From assembly GCA_036346375.1 (NCBI GenBank), contig CM070517.1:47278200-47342199 (forward strand): 64,000 nt of DNA, in the 5' to 3' direction. Made by a program: the position numbers and the translations under genes. The notes below the pieces were generated by a model, which saw only the letters and a list, made by a program, of their open reading frames with translations, had not been told where the DNA came from and did no database searches. The first letter of the stretch is position 1. Each line of letters begins with the position of its first letter. The DNA is from Guadua angustifolia (taxonomy: Eukaryota; Streptophyta; Magnoliopsida; Poales; Poaceae). Positions 55,450 through 64,000 of the stretch are shown one piece after another.

Positions 55450-58400
55450 TGTAAGTTCAACCTTCATTAGTTATGGTTTTGGTGTTAATGACAAATCTAA
55501 TATTGAGATTATCCACTAATGTGCTTTTGTTATTAATGACAAATCTTATATCGAGACTAACTCATTTATTTAGAATATTCTTGATTAGTCTCATCGCACT
55601 GAAAAATGGAAAACCCAAGGTATGTATGCATATTCTTTCTAGTATTAATTGCATACTTTGGATTCAAGTTAAAATATGAATGTCCCCATTATATTAACCA
55701 CAAAATGTGCATCATGTTTCCCAATCCATATATTACATGGATGCACATACTTAAGGGGAGTTTGTAGTTTAACTTGAAAGTCTCTTTGTATTGATCTAAT
55801 TCTTATTCACACATATAAGGATCAAGACAAAGGAACTAAATCCTTGAGTATATATTTGAATTGCCTAGTCATAGTATACTCATAGTAATATAGGATATAC
55901 TCCAATGTGATCAAATTGAATATGTGTATATTATATCCAAGTCAATCATATCTACGCACATATACATGTGGGGTTTATTCTATAGTTGATGATTTAGAGT
56001 AATGATCATTTCCATATAGCCTACACATAATGGATCATTACTTTTCATCAACATGAGTATATGAAAACTTGTGTAGTTAATATATACTCATATCAATTTA
56101 AATGATAATTTAAATTGAGTTCATTTGTCTTATTAATCATTAAAGAACACTTCATCATGTGTTGATGGTGTTCCATGATTAATTAAAGACAAATGAATAG
56201 TTCTTAAGTATAATAAAGCATGTGTTGCATTATTGTACTTAAGACACATATTAATCATTCAAATTGATTTAGGTTGTGCTCAATTGATCTAAAGGCATCC
56301 ATTATGTGTTAATGGAGTGCAAGAGATAATTGAGACAACCATGCATCTTGGACTAACAAGTTTTATGAGTTGTGATTGAGTTAGGTCAAAAGATGGATGA
56401 GATGATGAGAACGGGACAAGGACGGCATCATGAGGTGATGGGCGTCAAGAGTGGATCCCGAAGATAAAGAGGAGTCGAGTGATGATCCCGGGGGAGTATT
56501 AGTGAAGATCATAAAGACCCCAAAGGGGATTGCTTGCGTGCGGCGGCAAAGGTATAACTAGATAGGCTAAGGACTTTGTAGTCTTTGAGTCTAGTTTTTA
56601 TCGCCGTACTATTAAGAGGGGTTGTCTCCTAGTTTGAGCTTCATCATGTGTTGGTGATCTCAATCCGCGTTCACTCAAGCTCAAATCATTTGGATTTGAT
56701 TTTTGCATAAGGGTTAACCATTTAGCATGTGTTGCGAATGGGTTAAGCTTATGCTTGGTTGTTGTTGGTTTATGCTCGATTTGCATATGTTGCAAGAGGA
56801 AGAGCATATGCATTTGGTTTTCAGATAATGCTTTGATTTGCATGTGTTGCAAATAGGATAAGCAATATGCGTTGGCTTTTGCGTGAAGTTCACTTTTGCA
56901 TGTGTTGCAAATGTTGAAGCCTCATGTTTTGTTTTTATTTACAAAACAATCTTTCTTAATCTACGTGGTTTTGCATGGAGCTAAGTTTTGTATGTGTTGC
57001 AAAAAGTGAGAGCTCATGCATTGTGTTTTAGCTTGTGACTTGATCATGTGTTGATCATCACAAAGGCTAAGTAAAGTTTATGGTTTGTGTTTGCAAAATG
57101 TGTTTTTGCAAAATGTTGTTTTGTTATTTGCAAAAGTGGTTTGCAAATAAGCTAGAGGTTATGGGTTTCAATCCTAGAGTATGTGTTGGCATTTGCAAAT
57201 GTGTTTTGCAAAGTGTCGGGATCATGTGTTGATCCTTACATGGCTAGAGGATTGATCTTATAACTTTTCGGGTTATTTGCAAATGTGTTTTGCAAAAGTT
57301 ATTTTGATCATGAGTTGATCATCATGGCTCAATATTTGATGTTAGTGACTCTTTATAGCTTGTAGTCATGCCTTTAATCAAGTTTATTTGAGAGATTTCG
57401 AAAAATCATATTTTAGACTTGAATGACTATATTAGAGTTTGGTTTTGGTGATATTTAAAAATATCTATGTGTGCTTAAATCATGAAAATGGGTGGAGATT
57501 GTAGCCCTCGTGATAAGTTTCGCATAGAATCAAAAATCACCCAAATCGGAGTTCGGAGTAAAAAGTTATGAGTGTTTTTATGGTGGACGAGTGGTGTGAC
57601 CGGCCCCTAAGCGGTCGGACCGGCTGCAGGCGGTGTGGCCAGCCTGGGCGGTCGGACCGCCTGGCGGTCGGACCGCCAAATCCTTCGGTGCAATTTTTCC
57701 AAAACGCGTGTTTTTGGTTTGTGAGGCGGTCGGCCGAGCAAGCATAGAAGCCATAGGCGGTCCAAGCCATGTAACTGATCGAAAATCCGACTGCTCTGTG
57801 AGGGAAGATTCGGCCGAGGCCCGGTCGGACCGGGTTTTGTTGATTTTGCCCGAATTTGCCCCCAAACGGCTAGTTTTCTTGTGGGGGGCTATAAATACCC
57901 CCTTTGGGGGCTTGGGCAGGTGTTGGCTGTGTGTGGGAGTGTTTTGCATGTGTTGCTCTTTCTCCTTTGCCTCTTGAGCTTAGAGTGAGCTAATTGCATG
58001 TGTTGCAATTAGTGAGTGGTTTGAAACCTCTTGTGCATGTGTTGCACTTGAGGAGTCCTTGTGCATGTGTTGCACTTGGTGATCACCGGGAGCGCATGTG
58101 TTGTGCTCGGTGAAGTTCAAGCGAGGAGCGGCTTGTTACTCTTGGAGGTTGTCGACTCCTAGGCGGGCGTGGCGTCGGCGCTTGGAGCTCTCAAGGTGTG
58201 AGAAGTCCGGCAAGTTTGTGAAGGTTCGGGTTGAGCCTACGCGCGGCGTGAAAACCACGACTAGTGGAAAGAGGCGGGTGCTCGGCGGAGCCGGTCCAAG
58301 TGGTTGGGCTTGCCTCAACGTGGACTAGGGGAGACCGGCAAGTCTCCGAACACCACGGAAAAACTTCGTTTGTCTCTTGTCTCCTTTACTTTCAATCATT

Positions 58401-58678
58401 TACATTATTTGATATATTATTGATTGCTTGATTAGATTAGAATTGCTTAGAATTATTGTTAGCTCAAGTTAGCAATTCTCACATAGAGACATAATTTAGT
58501 TAGTGCACTAGTGAGCCTAGTTGATTTAGGCTTTAATTGTCAAAACCGCGTTTATTGCTTTCGCATTACTCTTGATTAGGTTTTGACATAGGGGTTGAAT
58601 TAGAGCGATTGTTTAGTGAGCGATCAATTTTGTAAAACGCCTATTCACCCCCCCTCTAGTCGCATCCTCGACCCTACA
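55450..58678 (+). repeat. 3' LTR of element B
   Basis: 3229 bp. It repeats the ATGTGTT-loop hairpins, the TATA box (57890-57897) and the stem-loop (58153-58177) of the 5' LTR. Differences concentrate in the GGTCGGACCG clusters (57580-57840). Confidence 0.93.
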
Positions 58679-58683
58679 GTATG
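58679..58683. repeat. Target-site duplication of element B, right
   Basis: GTATG, identical to 47113-47117. Confidence 0.92.
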
Positions 58684-58710
58684 TAGCTCGTCTGTTGTTC
58701 TTTCTTTTAT
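58684..58710 (+). mobile_element. SINE 3' tail, separated by element B
   Basis: TAGCTCGTCTGTTGTTCTTT then CTTTT continues the SINE interrupted at 47113 and gives it the pyrimidine-rich 3' end expected of grass SINEs. Confidence 0.45.
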
Positions 58711-59710
58711 AATGAATGGCAGTGCTCTGACCATTTAACAAAATCAATGACATCCAACATGGTGTTCAGGCAGAGGCAGTTGATGAGGAGACAGTGAGCA
58801 CAACCATAGATATGCAGTGTGAAATTGAGATTGAAGGCAGAATCGAAAGTGAAGCCCAGGCGCCGTGACAGGGTAAACTCTCCTCCACATCCACACCGGT
58901 AGTTGTTGCAATGCTTCCTGTAATTAACAACGGTTTTTTTGACACATTTCCGTATTTGCTGCTTCAGCAGATTTGCAATGGGTGTTGTATGTATCAGTTG
59001 CTTTTCCAGATTGTCAGGTAATGCGTCTGTTTAGCCATGCCATGTTATGTGTAAGACTGACAAATGCTTTTCAAGATTGCCGATGCGTCAGTTTGGTCAT
59101 ATGCCGCATCAGAATGTTTTAGAAGACTTCTGATTGCATGCCACACGTGTAAAATACTTGTGAGAATGTATCCGTTAAGTCATGTTGTGTCAGCATGTTA
59201 CCGGAAAGACTTTCAGATGATGTATCTGTTGGGTAATGTTATTTATGCGCAAATTGTGCCAGAGCATTTGAACATCCTCGTGCCTTCAGTGACGACGAAA
59301 CGACTCATACTGTGATGGGACGCATGTTCATTCTTCAAAGCACCCAGTAGAGCAAAGCATATGCTTGTAATATAAATCACTGAACAAAATGAACTTCAGG
59401 ACACAAATCGAAACAAAATAGAGTATTCAATAGAACAAGACCGATGAAAAGGTAAGCTAACACTGCGATTTAAGGAGGAGCTTTGATCGCTGAATGTACA
59501 GTAAGTTCAATAGCACTGTCCGACAAGCAATACACCATAAGTAGCTAAAACCTGACTATCTCCTGGTGTTGGATGTGAACCAACGGTAACTGAGCCAAAA
59601 ATTACTTCTCCCAGCCATTCGGGTCTCTCAAATGTCAGCCTGAAAACAAGTTGAGAAATGACCGTTTAGGACAAGCACAAACAATATATAAAGTCAAAAT
59701 GTAAGGACTA
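58711..59710. other. Gene-poor stretch with two exon-like pieces
   Basis: At 58771-58868 (+), after a CAG acceptor, a frame reads AEAVDEETVSTTIDMQCEIE then a stop. It could be a second exon of the NLR remnant, with which it was contiguous before element B inserted. At about 59505-59625 (-), after TTTTCAG, a frame reads LTFERPEWLGEVIFGSVTV and ends LLVGQCY with a stop; it is not recognised. Neither can be called a gene. Confidence 0.3.
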
Positions 59711-62027
59711 ATGAATAAACATCACCAAAGTAACAGAGCATATATAATACAATCTAAATATACCTGAAGACTTGTCCAGGTAAACATCATTGGAGAATCA
59801 TGCCATTTGCTTTGGTTTCCACTAGTATCTCAAGCAAAAGCTCAAAAAAAATCAATAACTCAATCATATGGTGTAAGAAGCGCTGTCACATAGCACATTA
59901 CCATTATATGTGCACAGGGTCAGGAAATTTTTAGCTAATCAAGGCATCATCAAAGACCTATTCTTGAAAGATTGATAATGCTATCAAGGGAGTTTGTATC
60001 CCATTAGTCCAATGCTTCATGGATTCTCTATGTTTGATATTGTTTCCTCTAATATCTCAAACGATCGAAATATGGACAAAAAGATTTACTGAGTTATTCA
60101 GTTCTTACAGTAGATGCGTTCGGAGAGCTTTCGTTTGAGCTTATATATGTGCAGTCCAAAGAACAATAAACAATTTATGCATGACTGCTTGATTTAGTAT
60201 TCAGGTAGGAGAGCAATGCTTATTACATGATTGTGGTGCATCATTTGTGTGAGCTTCGTGAAACTTCACACAGAACCATGTATAAACCAGGATGGCACTG
60301 GCACACGACACACCTGACACCCAAAGTGGGGCAAGGCTCCACTGTGATTGAACAACCATAATTACCACTGTTAATGTTAATTTCTTCAGCTCACAAGTGA
60401 CAAGAAGCAAGAGATGCAGCTACAACAGTACAGAAAATGTCACCCGGTCCATTTGGATTGCTTGAGGGAACTAAAGCCATGTAAGATACTGTGACATGCA
60501 TCTAGTTACTTCGAAGATGACAGGTTATGCAAATTTTCCAGACTTATCTGTTGATTTAAGGACAGAACATTGTGATTAGATTGATTCATCATGTTGTGTT
60601 ACTCACTCCCATGGTAGCAGTGCTATGATTCCTTTATTGCCCAGATTTTCTCTTAGATCCTTTCTGTAGCTGCAAAAGGGAATAAAGTATAACGCTAGAG
60701 AGAAAACTTTGGTACAAAACCAGATAATATCGCCATTGCCAATATCTCATGAGCCTGTATGAGATAATATTGAGCAATTGTAACACAGAAATGTCAAAAC
60801 ACAACAGATTTATAATTAACTAGCCATGTGCCCGTGCGTTGCAACGGAAACTCAATTTGCGATAAAAAGTTTATTTGCAAAGAGCACTAATAGTGGCAAA
60901 GGTGAGGTAATTAAAGAGCAGTGGCAAAGGTGGGTAATTTTGATGAAGTGACGCGGGAAGAAACTCTTGCTTTATATAGTAGAGATTTTGTAAAACTCTA
61001 TTGTATAAGCATAAATATTGTGGCTAAAAAAGTAGTTAGAAGTATCTTTGATTTCAATTTTCGCAACCAAAGCCATTCGTGTGTTTCATTTGTAGTTAAC
61101 AATAGAAATAAATTTGAACTACAATCCATGCACAAACATAAATAAAAGAAGATAGACATATCACGTTTATTTGGACCAATCAATAATCCTAATTAAACCA
61201 CGATGTATTCTTATGTATTACATGTGTTACACGCTTAACCATCATTTTACTTCCCAATTATATCGATCAGTTAATGCATGCTCAACGGATCCATTTTTCA
61301 AATACTTCTCAAAAGTAATTTTGACTTTCGGAGTTGCCGAACTTCTTCTAGCTATTAAGGACTTGTCAAACTTCCGCAACCTAATGAAATCATTAGGTAC
61401 TTGCAAACAATCATATAAACAAGCAAAGATTCATATAATTAAGCCCATATCATTGGCCAGACAGAGTTGTGCATCTTTCGTTTGGTATTGAACAAGTCAA
61501 TGCCGTCTTGATGCAGCGAACCTGTACTCCAGCGCTCACACTTGTGCTTGTCTTGATCGCAAGCAGCAATAGATAAGAGTTGGATTTGGAATATGAACAA
61601 CCTCAGAAGAGAGTTACGAACAAGCATAAACATTATCGAAGTAACACGCTGTGATATACTCCAAAAATGTCAACAAATTATTCTGCCAAGTTCTTTGGCT
61701 TTCTCTAATATCTGAAGTAAAAACTGAGAAAAAACTATCAACTTCCTGTCATATGGTGTTTGCCAGAGTAGCTTTTCATGTAGCACATTAGCACTATGCC
61801 ATCATATATACACGGGACAGGAAAAGTCTATATGCCTGTAATCAAAATCATCGTCACAAACTTATGAAGGATTCAATGGCAAGAACCCAACTCAATGCTT
61901 CCTGGGTGGACAATGCTCTGGACAAGCGTGCGTGACCGTCTGAGTCGCACGAATCTTGAGGACAAAACCCCTGCGCGGATATGGGATATGGCAGTCCATC
62001 TTCTTCTTCTTCCACGATACAGAGAGG
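59711..62027. repeat. Segmental duplication, copy 2
   Basis: Direct copy of 27922-30193. It carries the aldo/keto reductase leader but not the gene; after AGAGAGG the sequence diverges. It contains a Helitron (60820-60985) that copy 1 lacks. It also differs by small indels. Confidence 0.85.
60820..60985 (-). mobile_element. Small non-autonomous Helitron
   Basis: On the minus strand the 166-bp insert begins TCTCTACTATATAAAG and ends with the GC-rich CGTTGCAACGCACGGGCAC and CTAG, followed by host T; these are the standard grass Helitron ends. The duplicate locus at 29031-29050 reads straight through (TTAA|TTTTG between 29043 and 29044). This gives the empty site and shows insertion between A and T without target duplication. 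Confidence 0.93.
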
Positions 62028-62231
62028 CTAAATGTATCAAACAAGGCTGCCTTAGTCTTACACTCCCAAGAATGGAAAAGCATAGAGCCAATCAAGACAA
62101 CTTAATTGCATTTGTTTCTATTCTTTAATCAATAGCAGCTTACTTGCAATAGAACGTGAGAAGAAGATTGATAATAAATTCTTTTAACAAATATGCAGTT
62201 TTTATGCTTTGCTGCCAAAGGATGTCTTACC

Positions 62232-62282
62232 TCGGAGAAAGGTGAGCGGGTGCTCGTGGCCCTTCATCAGGATCGGCCTCAT
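62232..62282 (-). pseudogene. Truncated eIF3i first exon, second copy
   Basis: 17 codons (MRPILMKGHEHPLTFLR) with the eIF3i leader, cut at the same base as 40197-40247 and followed by the same GGTAAGACATCC. About 390 bp around it (62095-62480) duplicate 40075-40440. Confidence 0.85.
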
Positions 62283-62479
62283 CTCGCCGGCGACTGCTAC
62301 TCGCCGCCGCCGGGAGCAGTAGGTTAGGGTTTGAGAAGGGTGAGGGGATCTGGAACGTGTCGTGCGGTGGAGGCGGAGGAAAAAACCCTAGCTTGCGCCT
62401 GGACAAGAGATTTGATCTGTACACGGTAGAGCTTATAAATAGCACACTTGTTGGGCCGGCCGGGCATAATAAATTTATG

Positions 62480-63016
62480 GGCCAGGACTGTTGATCCTTC
62501 CGCCGTGCGCAGTCCTCCTTGGATTCCACGCTTTGCATGCCGTCCTAGGCTATTTAAGCCCCCGAGATGCCCTGTACCGCGTTCCCCGTCGCGCGCCACT
62601 TCGTTTGCCCCGCTTCTCGTTGCCCAAGTCGCCGCCAGCACGGAGCTCTCCCTCGCCGAAGTTCCTCCGCCATCCCGAGCACTTCCTCGCCGCTGTCTAG
62701 CCGCTCCGGTACGTCTCCGACGTGTTGGGATACATCCCCAAGTTCGTCGTGCCATCCTCTTCCCGATCCGCGCCATCCCGTAAACGATCCGTCGCTCCTC
62801 CGCCGAAGGCCATACTGTCTTCTTCGGCTTCGGCAAATAGCGCCGCTGGCTTCGCCGTCGATCGGCCTCGCCGGTTCCTAGCCGTCCGATCTTCCACCGG
62901 TGCTCCAGATCGCGCCACGCCTTTCCCCGCCCGTGCCTTGTTTCGCCACCACCCGATCTCCAGCCGACAGCCCGGATCAGCGCCGCGTGTCCGTGCCGCG
63001 TCAACGTCGCCTCCTC
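62480..63016. other. GC-rich block without recognisable gene
   Basis: GCTATTTAAGCCCCC near 62551 resembles a plant TATA region, followed by very GC-rich DNA open in several frames on both strands. No conserved domain is visible. It could be a promoter/leader of another gene joined to the eIF3i leader that follows. Confidence 0.35.
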
Positions 63017-63053
63017 CCGGCGGCGGCGGCGGCGAGTAGCAGTCGCCGGCGAG

Positions 63054-63137
63054 ATGAGGCTGGTCCTGATGAAGGGCCACGAGCGCCCGCTCACCTTCCT
63101 CCGCTACAACCGCGACAGCGACCTGCTTGAAACATGA
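63054..63137 (+). pseudogene. eIF3i first-exon fragment, plus strand
   Basis: The eIF3i leader (about 63017 onward) and the first 25 codons (MRLVLMKGHERPLTFLRYNR, then DSDLL) run on the plus strand. They break off at 63128 into GAAACATGAG of an unrelated duplicated module, giving a stop two codons later. It is inverted relative to the copy at 62232-62282 and extends further into the gene, so it comes from a separate event. Confidence 0.85.
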
Positions 63138-64000
63138 GATGCATTAATACAATACCGGCTTTCTTTATAATCTCGGGGTCGGTGTAATACTTTATGGCTA
63201 TAGGAGAAAACAATACCGGCTTTCAATGGAAAATACATTGGCTATAGGAGTATTTGCGTTGGTTTGCTCCAATATCTCAAATGCAGTAGTGCAGTTTTTC
63301 TCTGGAGATCCATCCATATTCCTTTGCAAGCGTTAAAGTAGACTTCATTATGAGATTATATAGAGCAAGCCAAAAAAAAGTAATTTCTACTCATGAGTTT
63401 AGTGTTTCTGCTCACTCAGTTCCATCAACTAATCAGGTCATCCCACTGTCATGTCGTCCATGCTTGAAACATGAGATGCATTAATCAGTGATCATGCTTA
63501 CTGTGTTATCAACAAATTCCGTACTCCCAATAAAACATAGATGAAATTATTGAACTGCTTACTGAAGATGAACAGATTGTGCTCTTTCCAAATGGTCCAT
63601 GAGACTGTTACCACCACTCCCTTCCACCTTTATTTCAGTTAATCAGTATTTTCCTACAGTTTATTCATTTCTCATCTGATATTGGATGTAGAGATCAATG
63701 GTGTTCATGCCTGCAAGATTGCCCTTGCCAAAGGTCACATTTAACATGCCACCCTTTTTTTCGAGAATGCACTTAACATGCCACATTTTGGTTTGGCCCG
63801 TCAGTTCTTAATTCCCAACCAAAATGCAATCAGCGTGAAATTAAATCACATGAATGGTTGGCGTCTCCGGGAACATTTAACATTTGTATTAGATCTTTTA
63901 CGAACAAATGATCACAGATCTCAAAAGAAAACCTTATATTTTTATGTATTACAATAAATAAGCCATCAGACATCCCAATTTCAAGTTGTTTCGAACAAGT
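63129..64000. repeat. Third copy of duplicated modules
   Basis: 63176-63240 matches eIF3i last-intron sequence near 42335-42400. 63245-63550 matches 35727-36145 and 40447-40750. 63549-64000 matches 38461-38930 and 40747-41130, and runs off the window. No gene is seen. Confidence 0.7.

Larger units (their letters stand above)
47118..58678 (+). mobile_element. LTR retrotransposon B, gag-only, copia/SIRE-like
   Basis: An 11.6-kb element with LTRs of 3237 and 3229 bp, perfect 5-bp TSD, an initiator tRNA-Met primer site and a polypurine tract. The LTRs are nearly identical apart from indels in GC-rich parts, and gag is open over 549 codons, so B looks younger than A. No protease, integrase or reverse transcriptase frame exists in the 3.3 kb after gag, so it depends on enzymes from elsewhere. 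It shares gag, the post-gag non-coding block and LTR motifs with A. It inserted into the SINE at 47113. Confidence 0.92.

Noticed and set aside
62324..63094. 256-codon minus-strand frame
   Set aside because: It runs across inverted eIF3i leader copies and GC-rich DNA and shows no conserved protein.

Overview
The window looks like nuclear DNA from a grass (Poaceae). The evidence is intron-containing plant genes with very GC-rich first exons, Tourist- and Stowaway-type MITEs, a grass-type Helitron terminus, a tRNA-derived SINE, and two large LTR retrotransposons with initiator tRNA-Met primer sites. There are no bacterial operons, rRNA genes, tRNA genes or CRISPR arrays. Everything was read by eye; no alignment or database search was run.

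Only three host genes look intact. (1) A 66-residue secreted defensin-like peptide (15353-15697, +). (2) A 12-exon aldo/keto reductase of 359 residues (30241-32653, +). (3) A 7-exon gene for eIF3 subunit i (TIF3I1), 326 residues (41813-45032, -). Broken genes are: a second defensin-like copy frameshifted by a 4-bp duplication (19195-19527), a SEC14-like lipid-transfer gene, a UBC22-like E2 fragment, an endosomal NHX antiporter fragment, an NLR C-terminus, a hAT transposase and several eIF3i exon copies.

Layout. 1-3563: gene-poor, with a Harbinger-like element holding one exon. 3564-15095: LTR retrotransposon A with 5-bp TSD. 15096-20110: the defensin-like pair, MITEs, a short tandem repeat and a truncated LINE. 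20511-23400: a cluster of gene fragments behind a Helitron-like terminus. 25358-27164: an Ac/Ds-like element containing an NHX exon. 27922-30193: first copy of a segmental duplication. 30241-32653: aldo/keto reductase. 32945-34987: probable solo LTR. 35700-45100: a mosaic of duplicated modules around eIF3i. 46540-47112: NLR remnant and SINE. 47113-58683: LTR retrotransposon B with TSD, inserted in the SINE. 58684-64000: second copy of the duplication, a 166-bp Helitron with its empty site elsewhere in the window, and rearranged eIF3i pieces.

Elements A and B are related gag-only, hence non-autonomous, copia-type elements. No protease, integrase or reverse transcriptase reading frame is visible. 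The most unusual signal is in the LTRs of B. About 20 hairpins share an almost invariant 7-nt loop (ATGTGTT) but have unrelated, self-complementary stems. Both elements also carry long U3 hairpins laid end to end, a hairpin across the polypurine tract/LTR border, arrays resembling their own primer-binding junction, and a five-fold 27-residue basic repeat in the Gag tail.
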